A stretch of DNA of 24,613 bases from CAZNQW01 sp964575225 (GCA_964575225.1 CAZNQW010000029.1:1-24613), one strand, 5' to 3'. Shown: positions 1 to 7,843, counted from the stretch's first letter. Numbers and translations: made by a program. Notes: generated by a model not told the origin, from the sequence alone.

Positions 1-47
1 GAGATGGAATCTCGTGACTGGAGTTCAGACGTGTGCTCTTCCGATCT
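1..47 (+). other. Illumina TruSeq adapter contamination (P7/i7 side)
   Basis: Bases 14-47 match the TruSeq read-2 adapter, ending in the CTCTTCCGATCT core. Bases 6-13 (GGAATCTC) sit where the 8-base i7 index belongs, and bases 1-5 (GAGAT) are the end of the P7 flow-cell sequence. The index, read in sample-sheet orientation, is GAGATTCC, which I recall as TruSeq HT D704. Genomic sequence therefore begins at about base 48. Translation of this stretch gives the peptide MTGVQTCALPIS, a known contamination artefact of protein databases. Confidence 0.98.
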
Positions 48-49
48 CG

Positions 50-1699
50 GCCCTCTCGGGTTTTGCCACGGCCGATTTCTCGGGCCCGAGCATTTGCGCC
101 ATGTGTCACAGCGGGCTCAGCGACCGGTCCCGCGCCGATGTGTCCATGACGACGGCCTGGCGTTCGACGATGATGGCCAACGCGGCCAAAGATCCGGTGT
201 GGCAGGCCAAGGTCAGCTCGGAGGTGGCGCGCATGCCCCAGCTTCAGGCGGTCATCGAGGAAAAGTGCGTCACCTGCCACATGCCGATGGCCAAGACGCA
301 GGCTTTGGTTGAAGGCCAGCCGGTGGCGGCATTGGGAGATGGCTTTTATGGCGCGGCCCATCCCCTGCACGAGGCCGCCATCGACGGCGTGTCGTGCACG
401 CTGTGTCACCAGATCCGCGAGGACAACCTGGGCACAATGGAGAGCTTTAGCGGCGGCTATTTTGTGGATACGTCCACGGATTGGCCCAACCGTCCTGCCT
501 TTGGCCCCTATCCGCAGCCGGTGACGCGCCAGATGGAGAACCATACCGGATTCAGCCCGGCCTATGGCGCGCACATGCTGACGGCCGAGCATTGCGGCAC
601 CTGCCACAATCTCTACACCCCCTATGTGGACGCTCAGGGCAACATCTTGGGCGAGTTCCCGGAGCAGACCCCTTACACCGAATGGAAACACAGCCAATTT
701 GGCGCCGAAACCACCTCGTGCCAGACCTGCCACATGCCCCTGGCCCAGGGCGGCGTGGTCATCTCGCTGATGCCCGGCTGGCTGGGGCCGCGAGAGCCAT
801 TCTACCAGCACCATTTCGTGGGGGGAAACGCCTTTGTGTTGGGAATCCTGGGCGACTGGGGCGCCGACCTGGAGGTCGCGGCCGATGCCGTCCACCTGAA
901 CGCCACCCAGGCCCTCGTCGTCGACCAGATCACCCAGCGGACGGCGCGGCTGACCCTGACGGGGCTCGAACTGGAAGGCGGCGCCCTGACGGCGACGCTG
1001 GAGGTGGTGCCCCTCACCGGGCACAAGTTCCCCACCAGCTTTCCTTCTCGGCGCGCCTGGCTGCACGTCACGGTGACCGATGCGGCGGGTCGGGTGATCT
1101 TTGAATCGGGCCAGACGAACGCCGACGGTACCATCGTGGGCAACGCCGCCGACGCCGATCCTGCCGCCTTTGAGCCGCACTATGACCTGATCACCCAGGC
1201 CGATCAGGTGCAGATCTATGAACCGATCATGGGTGATAGCGACGGAAAGGTCACCTACACATTGTTGCGGGCGGCGCAATACCTGAAGGACAACCGCTTG
1301 TTGCCCATGGGCGCCGACAAGGCCCAGCTTCCCGCCGATGTTGCCGTCTATGGCCAGGCGGCCAGCGACGGCAACTTTGAGGGCGGCGTCGACCGGGTCA
1401 CCTATCGGGTGGAGGTGGCGGGCGCCCAGGGACCCTTTACGGTGAGCGCCGAGTTGCTCTACGAGCCGCTGTCGTATCGGTTCATCCAGGATCTGCTGGC
1501 CGACGAAACCGACCTCACCGAGCGGTTTGGCGGGTACTATGAGCAAGCTGACAAGGCGCCGTTGGTTGTGGCGACCATGACCTCGGCGACGACCGAGACG
1601 GCGGCAGCGCCTGCCCAACATGAAGAGATGGGCCAAGGGACTTTGGGGCTGTCACGGGCGGCCGTCGCCGACGAAGCGGTCCCGCGCTACGACCCATGA
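50..1699 (+). CDS. Multiheme (pentaheme) cytochrome c, 5'-truncated
   Basis: This is the C-terminal part of a periplasmic or extracellular electron-transfer protein, about 549 residues from the first codon free of adapter to the TGA stop. Five CxxCH c-type heme sites are present: CAMCH (95-109), CVTCH (266-280), CTLCH (395-409), CGTCH (593-607) and CQTCH (719-733). All lie in the N-terminal 240 residues. The rest (about 300 residues) has no heme motif and reads as a beta-rich domain, with the GHKFPTSFPSRRAW stretch often seen in cytochrome c554-like multiheme proteins. The true start, signal peptide and perhaps further hemes are lost at the contig end. An apparent ATG at base 14 is adapter and must not be used. 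Redox partner and substrate cannot be told from the sequence. No related electron-transfer gene lies nearby. Confidence 0.9.
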   Translation, partial: ALSGFATADFSGPSICAMCHSGLSDRSRADVSMTTAWRSTMMANAAKDPVWQAKVSSEVARMPQLQAVIEEKCVTCHMPMAKTQALVEGQPVAALGDGFYGAAHPLHEAAIDGVSCTLCHQIREDNLGTMESFSGGYFVDTSTDWPNRPAFGPYPQPVTRQMENHTGFSPAYGAHMLTAEHCGTCHNLYTPYVDAQGNILGEFPEQTPYTEWKHSQFGAETTSCQTCHMPLAQGGVVISLMPGWLGPREPFYQHHFVGGNAFVLGILGDWGADLEVAADAVHLNATQALVVDQITQRTARLTLTGLELEGGALTATLEVVPLTGHKFPTSFPSRRAWLHVTVTDAAGRVIFESGQTNADGTIVGNAADADPAAFEPHYDLITQADQVQIYEPIMGDSDGKVTYTLLRAAQYLKDNRLLPMGADKAQLPADVAVYGQAASDGNFEGGVDRVTYRVEVAGAQGPFTVSAELLYEPLSYRFIQDLLADETDLTERFGGYYEQADKAPLVVATMTSATTETAAAPAQHEEMGQGTLGLSRAAVADEAVPRYDP

Positions 1700-1724
1700 T
1701 CCCGTTCCCATCACGAATGCCCAT

Positions 1725-1742
1725 GGTAGGGGCGCCCCTACC
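1725..1742. repeat. REP-like perfect palindrome
   Basis: GGTAGGGGC followed directly by its reverse complement GCCCCTACC, a perfect 18-bp palindrome 25 bp after the cytochrome stop. Its arm shares the core GTAGGGGC with the element at 1837-1865. It could fold into a hairpin and help end cytochrome transcription, but no T-tract follows. Confidence 0.75.
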
Positions 1743-1836
1743 GATGCGGACCGGATGGTGATGGTGGGCTCTTGACCTTGGGCGGTTCGGCAACTACTGC
1801 GTATGCCGTGCCCAGCACCCCGTATGGTTGGACATG

Positions 1837-1865
1837 GTAGGGGCGGGTTTCAAACCCGCCCCTAC
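1837..1865. repeat. REP-like inverted repeat, 14-bp arms
   Basis: Arms 1837-1850 (GTAGGGGCGGGTTT) and 1852-1865 are perfect reverse complements with one base between them. From memory, hairpins of the form 'GTAGGGGCGGGTTT..AAACCCGCCCCTAC' are frequent dispersed intergenic repeats in some bacterial genomes, Chloroflexota among them. Function is unknown; it may serve as a terminator or a REP/MITE remnant. Confidence 0.85.
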
Positions 1866-2093
1866 AAGTTCCCTATCGAAAACACTTTGTTCGCGCAGTT
1901 AAACATGCATCGCCCCCAAGGTGTCGCCAGCGCAACTGTCGCACTATCGGTGCCTGTGGGGGCGCGGTTTGCCGTACCCATTGTCGAAGCGAGGGCCAGA
2001 GGAACGGCTGCTCAATACCCGAGCGGTTGGACGAACTTGCCGACGAATCGGAAACGCACACACGGGCAATGGGTATCCCTACCCGGCAAGAGT

Positions 2094-2122
2094 TTGACAA
2101 GGCGGGGAGATTATGGTACAGT
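2094..2122 (+). promoter_or_regulatory. Sigma70-like promoter of the GntR/hydantoinase operon
   Basis: A perfect -35 box TTGACA (2094-2099), a 17-bp spacer and the -10-like hexamer TACAGT (2117-2122; 4 of 6 matches to TATAAT). Transcription would start near 2129, giving an untranslated leader of about 160 nt before the ATG at 2293. Confidence 0.6.
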
Positions 2123-2137
2123 ATTGGCGTTAGGCGT

Positions 2138-2149
2138 ATTGTCGACAAT
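2138..2149. promoter_or_regulatory. Candidate GntR/FCD operator (palindrome)
   Basis: ATTGTCGACAAT is a perfect 12-bp palindrome about 10-20 bp downstream of the predicted transcription start. It fits the TnGTn..nACnA pattern usual for FadR/FCD-type GntR regulators. An overlapping TGTCGA-CAA-TCGACA inverted repeat (2140-2154) could offer a second site. Position and pattern suggest autorepression by the protein encoded at 2293. Confidence 0.5.
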
Positions 2150-2292
2150 CGACAGTCGCTTTGAGACAACAAAAGCTCCAGCTTTCACGACGTGATGTTT
2201 GACGCCACGTGATCGGACCTCTGGCGGCGCCCTGGGTTAGACCTCGTCGGTTTGCCCGGTCCCTGATCGATACGGCTCAAGGAAGAGAGAAT

Positions 2293-3000
2293 ATGGCTGC
2301 GGACTATCCTCAACTGGAACCCCTGCGGGTGATCAATTTGCGCGAGCATATCGAGCACCGACTACGGGCTGCTATCCTCAGTGGGGCCTTTGGGCCTGGC
2401 GAGCGGCTGGTCGAATCGGCCATCGCCGAGCACCTGAGCGTCAGCCGCGGCCCGGTACGGGAGGCCTTGACCTCGCTGGAGCGCGAAGGGCTGGTGGTCC
2501 ACGTGCCCCGTAAGGGCTACACCGTTGTGGATTTCACCGAAAAGGACGTGGATGAGGTGTACAGCCTGCGGTTGCTTCTGGAATCAGAGGCGTTGCGCCG
2601 GGCCATGGATCGGCTGAACGGGGACGTCCTGGGCGAGCTGCAGCAGATCGTGGACGAAATGGGCCATGCGGTTCGTCAGCACGACGAACCGCAGCGGATC
2701 GTCGATCTCGATCTGTCGTTTCACGAGTGTATCTGTCGAGCCGCCGATCACAGCCGGCTGTATGCGGCCTGGAACAGTATGTGCGCCCAGACGCGGACGT
2801 TGGTGGGCCTGACCAGCCGGACCCATTACCAAGATCCTGAGGAACCGCGCAAACTGCATCAGCGCATCCTGGAGGCCATCCGCGCCCGGGATCTGGAGCG
2901 CGCCCAGGACATGCTGGTCGACCATATCCTGGATGCGCAACGGCGGGCGACGATGGCCCTGGAACAACTACGAACCGAAATGGGAGAAGCGGACTTTTGA
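2293..3000 (+). CDS. GntR family transcriptional regulator, FCD (FadR) subfamily
   Basis: A 235-residue one-component repressor, normal length for FCD-type GntR proteins. Residues about 13-80 form the winged helix-turn-helix, with the family signature GERLVESAIAEHLSVSRGPV and the wing motif PRKGYTV. The remaining 150 residues are the helical ligand-binding FCD domain, where D and H of DLSFHE and later His residues (HQRI, HILD) fit its metal/ligand site. I chose ATG 2293 because AAGGAAGAGAG lies just upstream; an in-frame GTG at 2209 has no such site. The gene ends with TGA overlapping the TTG start of the racemase, so the two are translationally coupled. It probably senses an intermediate of the ureide/hydantoin pathway encoded next to it (inference). 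Confidence 0.92.
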   Translation: MAADYPQLEPLRVINLREHIEHRLRAAILSGAFGPGERLVESAIAEHLSVSRGPVREALTSLEREGLVVHVPRKGYTVVDFTEKDVDEVYSLRLLLESEALRRAMDRLNGDVLGELQQIVDEMGHAVRQHDEPQRIVDLDLSFHECICRAADHSRLYAAWNSMCAQTRTLVGLTSRTHYQDPEEPRKLHQRILEAIRARDLERAQDMLVDHILDAQRRATMALEQLRTEMGEADF

Positions 3001-3704
3001 GAATCTTGATCATCAACCCCAACACATCGGAAGCGGTGACCGATCAACTCCGGGCTGTGGCCCAGGCTGCCAAGCGGGACGATTGCGAGGTCACTGTCGT
3101 CTGCGCCGAGCGGGGGCCGGTGACCATCGAATCATCCTACGACGAGGCCTATGCCATCGGGCCCACCCTCGACCGGGTGAGGCAGGCCGCCGGCGAAGGC
3201 TATGACGCCATCCTATTGGCCTGCTTTTGTGAGGTGGGCGTGGAGGCGGCTCGCGAGATTTCGTCGATCCCGGTACTGGGCCTGGAAGAGCCGACTCTGG
3301 CCCTGGCCCTGGTGCTGGGCGAAAAATTCAGCGTGATGACCGAAAAACGGCCTCGGGTGGCGATGAAAAAACGCCACGTCCGGCGCTATGGGTTGCTGGA
3401 ACGCATGGCTTCGATCCGGCCCCTGGAGCGGTCGGTAGCCGAGTTGACGGCCGACCCCGAGGGCACCAAGGCGGCCGGCCTGGCTCTGGCCCGGCGCATG
3501 ATCGAGGAGGACGGCGCCGAGGTGATCATCATGGGCTGCGCGGCGATGGCCGGGTACAGCGATGCCCTGGAGCGGGAATTGCACGTGCCGGTGCTCGATC
3601 CGCTGCGGGTGTCGCTCAAAATGGCCGAAGCGGTGGTGGACCTGGGTTTGACCCACAGCCGGGTCGGCCTCTATGCTCCACCAACCCCCAAAGAGTACAA
3701 ATGA
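2997..3704 (+). CDS. Asp/Glu/hydantoin racemase family protein
   Basis: A 235-residue cytosolic, cofactor-independent racemase of the Asp/Glu/hydantoin family, which uses two Cys as acid and base. Visible landmarks are the N-terminal NPNTS motif (residues 8-12), the first catalytic Cys in LLACFC (C76), and the second in IIMGCAAMAGY (C181). Length is usual for HyuE or allantoin racemase. Translation starts with TTG at 2997, overlapping the upstream TGA; GGAGAAG lies some 8 bases before it. It is followed by a hydantoinase/allantoinase-type gene and a carbamoylase-type gene, which supports racemisation of 5-substituted hydantoins or of allantoin so that both enantiomers are used. Which substrate applies cannot be decided from the sequence. 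Confidence 0.88.
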   Translation: MRILIINPNTSEAVTDQLRAVAQAAKRDDCEVTVVCAERGPVTIESSYDEAYAIGPTLDRVRQAAGEGYDAILLACFCEVGVEAAREISSIPVLGLEEPTLALALVLGEKFSVMTEKRPRVAMKKRHVRRYGLLERMASIRPLERSVAELTADPEGTKAAGLALARRMIEEDGAEVIIMGCAAMAGYSDALERELHVPVLDPLRVSLKMAEAVVDLGLTHSRVGLYAPPTPKEYK

Positions 3705-3748
3705 TCGATTTCGGCCCGGCAGGAGTGCGGGCCGGCAAGGAGGAACTC

Positions 3749-5116
3749 ATGGAACCACTGGATCTGATCGTTCGCGGGAATGTGGTGTTGCCCGACTACG
3801 TGATGCAGGATGGCGTGGTAGGCATTGAGGGCGAGCGCATTGTGGGCCTTTACGACGCCGAACATGCGCCGCCGCACCGTCAGAGCATCGACGCGAGGGG
3901 GCAGTGGGTGCTGCCCGGCGTCATCGACGCCCACGTCCATTGCTACAGCACGCCCAACGAAGGGTTTACCGATGCGACGCGGTCGGCGGCGGCCGGCGGC
4001 GTGACAACGATCATCGAGATGCCCTACGACCAAGGGGCGCCGGTCACCTCGGTCGACCGTTTTGAGAACAAGCGGGAACGGCTGGAAGCCCAGAGCGTGG
4101 TCGACGTGGCCCTGCTGGCGACGATCAAAAAGACGGGCGGGCTGGGCCAGATCCCATTGCTGGCCCGGGGGGGCGCCTGCGGTTTCAAGGTGTCGCTGTT
4201 CGAGACCGATCCCGAGCGGTTCCCCCGCATCCCCGACGCCGAGCTGTTGGCTGCCTTTGGCCTGGTCCGCGAAACCGGGTTGACCATCGGCCTGCACTGC
4301 GAGAACGACGACCTGGTCAAAGCCTTTACCGACGAATTTCGGGGACAGGGAGCCGATCCGCGGGTGCATTGCCTGAGCCGCCCCGGCATTGTCGAAACCA
4401 GCGCCGTGGGGCAGGCCCTCGAGTTTGCCCAATGGACCGGGGTTCGCGTCCACATCTACCACGCCAGCCTGGCCCGCTCCTTCGAAATGGTCGAGTGGTA
4501 CCGCGAGCAGGGCGTGGCGGTCACGGCTGAGACCTGCACCCACTACCTGACGCTGACCGAGGACGACATGGGCCGGTTGGGGGCCAAGGGCAAGATCAAT
4601 CCGCCGCTTCGCTCGGCGGCCGACCGGGACCGGCTGTGGGAGTTGTGCGCCGCGGGTGTCGTCGACCTGATCACGTCGGACCACGCGCCCTGGATGCTTC
4701 CCTACAAAACTCGCCCCAACATCTTTGATAACGCCTCGGGGGCGCCGGGTGTCGAGACGCTGCTGCCGATGATCTACAGCGAGGGAGTGGCCAAGGGACG
4801 GATCTCGCTCCGCGATCTGACCTGGTTGCTGTGTGAGGGACCGGCGGAGGTGTTTGGACTGGCGCCGCGCAAGGGACGGATCGCCGTGGGCGCCGATGCC
4901 GACCTGGCGATTTTGGACCCCAAGGCCGAGTGGGTGTTGGACGAGGCCGCCCTTCATTCGTCTGCGGGTTGGAGCCCCTATCACGGGTGGCCCATGGTCG
5001 GGCGGATCACCAAGACCCTGTTGCGCGGTCAGGTGGTCTATGACGGTCAACAGGTGGTCGCCGAGCCGGGAACCGGCCGGTTTGTAGCCGGAGCAAAAGG
5101 CGTGCCCGTGCAATAA
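3749..5116 (+). CDS. Hydantoinase/allantoinase-type cyclic amidohydrolase
   Basis: A 455-residue binuclear-zinc amidohydrolase of the dihydropyrimidinase/allantoinase/dihydroorotase group, which opens cyclic amide rings. The metal-site residues are complete: H62 and H64 in DAHVHCY, the Lys expected to be carbamylated (K147, CGFKVSL), H183 (GLHCEN), H238 (IYHAS) and D311 (TSDHAPW). ATG 3749 is preferred because AAGGAGG precedes it at proper spacing; an ATG at 3701 overlapping the racemase stop has no comparable site. The product would be an N-carbamoyl amino acid or allantoate, the substrate type of the next enzyme. Allantoinase (AllB) and hydantoinase (HyuA/HydA) are both possible; the neighbours fit either. 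Confidence 0.9.
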   Translation: MEPLDLIVRGNVVLPDYVMQDGVVGIEGERIVGLYDAEHAPPHRQSIDARGQWVLPGVIDAHVHCYSTPNEGFTDATRSAAAGGVTTIIEMPYDQGAPVTSVDRFENKRERLEAQSVVDVALLATIKKTGGLGQIPLLARGGACGFKVSLFETDPERFPRIPDAELLAAFGLVRETGLTIGLHCENDDLVKAFTDEFRGQGADPRVHCLSRPGIVETSAVGQALEFAQWTGVRVHIYHASLARSFEMVEWYREQGVAVTAETCTHYLTLTEDDMGRLGAKGKINPPLRSAADRDRLWELCAAGVVDLITSDHAPWMLPYKTRPNIFDNASGAPGVETLLPMIYSEGVAKGRISLRDLTWLLCEGPAEVFGLAPRKGRIAVGADADLAILDPKAEWVLDEAALHSSAGWSPYHGWPMVGRITKTLLRGQVVYDGQQVVAEPGTGRFVAGAKGVPVQ

Positions 5117-5159
5117 CCGGCCGAACTCATCGATCCCACCCACGAGGAGGCAACAGAGA

Positions 5160-6407
5160 ATGGAACCCGATCGTTTTCTTCAGATACCCAACCGGGAACG
5201 GCTATCGGCCGACATTGAAGCCCTGGCCCAGATCACCGACCCGGACCAGCCTTTCACCCGGCGGCCGTTCACCGACCTTTTTCAGCGAGGGCGGCAGTGG
5301 CTGCGGCAGCGCATGGAGGCCGCTGGGCTGGCGGTGAGCCTGGATGCCGCGGGCAACCTCATCGGCCGCCGCGTTGGAAAAGAAGACCTGCCGCCGATCC
5401 TGATCGGCTCTCACACCGATACGGTGGCGGGGGGCGGGCGCTTTGACGGCATTATCGGCGTGCTGGGCGGGTTGGAGGTGGCCCGTTGCCTGCACGAGCT
5501 GGGGATCTCGCTGCGCCATCCCCTGGAGGTGGTCGATTTCCTGGCCGAAGAGCCGACCGATTTCGGCGTGTCGACGGTGGGCAGCCGGGGCATGTCGGGC
5601 AACCTGACGGCCGAGATGCTGGCCAAAACCGATCCCACGGGCCGCACTTTGCGCCAGGCGCTGGCCGAACTGGGCGGACGGCCCGACGAGATCCCATCCC
5701 AGGTGCGTGTATCCGGCGACATTGTCGCCTACCTGGAGATGCACATCGAGCAGGGGCCGGTCCTGGCCCAACAGGGGGTGCCGCTGGCGGCGGTGACGGG
5801 CATTGCCGGCATTCGCCGCTTTACGGTGGAGGTGCAGGGCGAGGCCAACCACGCCGGGACGACGCCGATGGCCTTGCGCAAGGATGCCCTGGTGGCGGCG
5901 GCCCAGTTGGTGGTCGATGCCGAGGCCATCTTCCGCAGCGAATCGGGGGCGGTGGGCACGGTGGGCCGCCTGGCCGTACACCCCAACATGGCCAACGTGG
6001 TGCCCGGCCGGGTCGAGTTCATCGCCGAGATGCGCAGCATCGATCCGCAGGTCATCGAGGGGATGGGATTGGCGTTTCAGGCGCGGGCCGCCGAGGTCGC
6101 GGCGCAGCGTGGCCTAGACATCAAGGCCAAATTGCTGACCGACGCTACCCCCGTTCAGGCCGACGCCCGGTTGCTGGAGATTACGACCCGGGCCTGCCGG
6201 CAGGCGGCGCCCAATGCGCTGGTTTTGCCCAGCGGCGCCGGGCACGACGGGATGCAGATCGGGACCATTGCCCCCATCGGCATGATCTTTGTGCCCAGCC
6301 GCGAGGGCAAGAGCCATACCCCCGAAGAATGGACCGATCTCGAAGACATTGCCCTGGGGGTCCAGGCGCTGGCGCGGGCGCTGGTGGAGGCCGACCGGGC
6401 GTTCTAG
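5160..6407 (+). CDS. M20 family N-carbamoyl-L-amino acid hydrolase / allantoate amidohydrolase
   Basis: A 415-residue zinc amidohydrolase of the AllC/HyuC/beta-ureidopropionase branch of peptidase family M20. Metal and catalytic residues are visible: H85 and D96 (IGSHTDTVAGGGRFDG), E130-E131 (LAEEPTDFG), H195 (EMHIEQGP) and H386 (KSHTPEE). The dimerisation domain carries the usual GEANHAGTTPM signature and the substrate loop GAGHDG. ATG 5160 follows GAGGAGG. This is the last gene of the operon; it would remove the carbamoyl or ureido group made by the upstream cyclic amidohydrolase, releasing ammonia, CO2 and an amino acid (or ureidoglycine/ureidoglycolate in allantoin breakdown). Confidence 0.92.
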   Translation: MEPDRFLQIPNRERLSADIEALAQITDPDQPFTRRPFTDLFQRGRQWLRQRMEAAGLAVSLDAAGNLIGRRVGKEDLPPILIGSHTDTVAGGGRFDGIIGVLGGLEVARCLHELGISLRHPLEVVDFLAEEPTDFGVSTVGSRGMSGNLTAEMLAKTDPTGRTLRQALAELGGRPDEIPSQVRVSGDIVAYLEMHIEQGPVLAQQGVPLAAVTGIAGIRRFTVEVQGEANHAGTTPMALRKDALVAAAQLVVDAEAIFRSESGAVGTVGRLAVHPNMANVVPGRVEFIAEMRSIDPQVIEGMGLAFQARAAEVAAQRGLDIKAKLLTDATPVQADARLLEITTRACRQAAPNALVLPSGAGHDGMQIGTIAPIGMIFVPSREGKSHTPEEWTDLEDIALGVQALARALVEADRAF

Positions 6408-6453
6408 GCAAACGGGTAGGGATCGAGTAATCGCAAGCACCCGACAGGCTGCT

Positions 6454-6476
6454 CGCGTCCCCGTCTCGGGGACGCG
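6454..6476. terminator. Hairpin downstream of the hydantoinase operon
   Basis: Perfect 10-bp arms CGCGTCCCCG and CGGGGACGCG with a TCT loop, 47 bp after the amidohydrolase stop. There is no T-run, so it is a stable hairpin of uncertain terminator activity. Confidence 0.45.
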
Positions 6477-6561
6477 CAACATTACAAATCGCGCCACTGC
6501 TCCCGGCAACGGGGGCGGTGAGCTGGGCGAGGCGGCGAATTCGTATTCTACAGGCACGGTG

Positions 6562-6590
6562 AAGCGGCGGGCTGAATAGGCCCGCCGCTT
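6562..6590. terminator. Bidirectional terminator between convergent genes
   Basis: Perfect 11-bp arms AAGCGGCGGGC and GCCCGCCGCTT around the 7-base loop TGAATAG. It lies between the convergent plus operon (ends 6407) and the minus-strand dehydrogenase (ends 6602), the expected place for a shared terminator. Short A and T runs flank the arms, but no long U-tract. Confidence 0.6.
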
Positions 6591-6601
6591 TACAGTGGGC
6601 G

Positions 6602-7612
6602 TTAGAGGGCCACGGTCTGGCCCGTTTCGGCCGATTGATACAGGGCCAGCACGGCCCGCAAGGCCTGGAGGCCGTCGCGAGCCGTCACCACGGGCTCGGT
6701 GTCGTGGGCGATAGCCGCCACAAAGGCCTCGGCCTGGCGGATAAAGTTATAGTGGGGTCCCAACCGGCTGGCCGATGATTGAGTTTCCAGGCGGGCCTGG
6801 AGCCGATTGCTGCTGATCTCGACCGCCTCGCGCCCGATGCGCAGCAACCCCTCGCTGCCGAAAAGCTCGGTCTCCCAGAGGGCGGGCTGGGCCCAGTAGG
6901 CCGGCGCGTGGGCCGTCAGCGTGGCGACGGCTCCGTTGGCAAAGGTGAGCAGGGCCGCGGCGCCATTCTCCACCTCCGAGTGCGGGTCCCAGCGCCGGGT
7001 CTGGGCGGTGATGGCTGTAATCTCGCTGCCGACCAGCCAGCGCAAGCGGTCCACCTCGTGGATGGCGCTGTACATCATCACGCCGCCGCCGGCGCTCTGC
7101 TTGTGGGTCACCCAGGCGGGGAGGTCGGGTTTGCGGGGGGCGGTCATCACCCCACGGACCACCTGNNNNNNNNNNACCACCTGGGGGCTGCCGATGCGCC
7201 CCTGGTCCAGCCACTGCCGGGCGAACTGACACTCGTCGCGGAAGCGGTGCACAAAGCTGACGGTCAGGTTGACGTTGGCTTGCGCGCACAGATCGACGAT
7301 CCTCTGGCCGTCGGCGAGGGTGGTGGCGATGGGCTTTTCCATGAGCACGTGTACACCCCGTTGGGCAGCGGCTTCCGTCGGCTCCACGTGGAGATGATGG
7401 GGCAGGCCCACCACCAGGATGTCCAGGTCCAGGTCCATCATCGTCCGCCAGTCGGAAAAGGACTGGCCGCCGTAGCGCCGGGTGAGAGCCTCGGCCCGCT
7501 CGGCCATCAGATCGGCAATGCCGACCACCTGCGCTCCTTGGGCGGCGCAAAAGGCGATGGCGTGTCGCTCGCCCACCTGACCGGCGCCGATAATGCCTAC
7601 GCGTAACGTCAT
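6602..7612 (-). CDS. Gfo/Idh/MocA family NAD(P)-dependent oxidoreductase (interrupted by a 10-N gap)
   Basis: A sugar/inositol dehydrogenase-type protein, 336 residues as assembled. The N-terminal Rossmann fold shows GIIGAGQVG (residues 7-14) and the family's EKP motif (E92-K93-P94). The C-terminal domain has the GGGVMMYSAIHEVDRLRWL segment with the catalytic-region His and Asp. ATG 7612 is chosen because GAGGAGGAAAGCAC precedes it; the frame runs open further upstream only because it reads through a repeat. Ten Ns (7166-7175) fall after GSPQV. Removing the Ns and one copy of the flanking 8-base repeat loses exactly six codons and gives a continuous GSPQVVRGVM, which is likely the true sequence (330 residues). 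Substrate unknown. Confidence 0.9.
   Translation of the reverse strand: MTLRVGIIGAGQVGERHAIAFCAAQGAQVVGIADLMAERAEALTRRYGGQSFSDWRTMMDLDLDILVVGLPHHLHVEPTEAAAQRGVHVLMEKPIATTLADGQRIVDLCAQANVNLTVSFVHRFRDECQFARQWLDQGRIGSPQVXXXXQVVRGVMTAPRKPDLPAWVTHKQSAGGGVMMYSAIHEVDRLRWLVGSEITAITAQTRRWDPHSEVENGAAALLTFANGAVATLTAHAPAYWAQPALWETELFGSEGLLRIGREAVEISSNRLQARLETQSSASRLGPHYNFIRQAEAFVAAIAHDTEPVVTARDGLQALRAVLALYQSAETGQTVAL
7166..7175. other. Assembly gap (10 N)
   Basis: The run of ten Ns is flanked by the same 8-base word, ACCACCTG, at 7158-7165 and 7176-7183. This suggests two contig ends that overlap by 8 bases but were joined with a default gap instead of being merged. Confidence 0.95.
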
Positions 7613-7702
7613 TGTGCTTTCCTCCTCGTCATAGTATCGAGTTCTCGTGTGGGTAGCATATCCTATTCGGTGGGAATTCTGGGTAGATCTACGAATGGCA
7701 GA

Positions 7703-7756
7703 GTCACCCCGAAAGCGGGAGTCCACATTTTGGATGCCCGCATTCGCGGGCATGAC
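7703..7756. repeat. REP-like dispersed repeat (GTCAyyCC...GGCATGAC type)
   Basis: Begins GTCACCCC and ends GGCATGAC. The left half contains CCCGAAAGCGGG; the right half has a perfect hairpin TGCCCGC-ATTC-GCGGGCA (7735-7752). The design, two hairpins with outer GTCA and TGAC ends, is that of the common bacterial repeat 'GTCATTCCCGCGAAAGCGGGAATCC...'. A second copy is at 20553-20604. It lies between the MFS gene and the dehydrogenase gene. Confidence 0.75.
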
Positions 7757-7843
7757 AAGGTTAGATCGGCCTCACACGTGCAGAATGTTGGGATCCACAA
7801 AGTAATCACGCGTAGAAAATTCCCGATTTGTATGCACCACCTG

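Larger units (their letters stand above)
1700..2292. other. Long intergenic region without a gene
   Basis: About 590 bp between the cytochrome stop and the chosen start of the GntR gene. It holds two GTAGGGGCG-type palindromes (1725-1742 and 1837-1865), a sigma70-like promoter (2094-2122) and a palindromic operator candidate (2138-2149). Open frames here on both strands are short, lack ribosome binding sites and resemble no family I know. Confidence 0.7.

Noticed and set aside
4..312. Short plus-strand frames starting in the first bases
   Set aside because: They begin in adapter sequence (peptides MESRDWSSDVCSS and MTGVQTCALPIS are translated adapter). Only the frame with five CxxCH motifs is real, and only from base 50.
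1803..2195. 130-codon frame in the spacer before the GntR gene
   Set aside because: It runs through a palindromic repeat and the promoter, has no ribosome binding site and matches no family I know.
3671..5143. Long open frame antisense to the hydantoinase gene
   Set aside because: It lies opposite a gene with a complete active site, lacks a family resemblance and is the usual GC-rich antisense frame.
7613..7753. Longer N terminus for the Gfo/Idh/MocA protein (start at 7753)
   Set aside because: The extension is translation of the REP-like repeat, a common spurious peptide (MPANAGIQ...), and a good ribosome binding site stands before ATG 7612.
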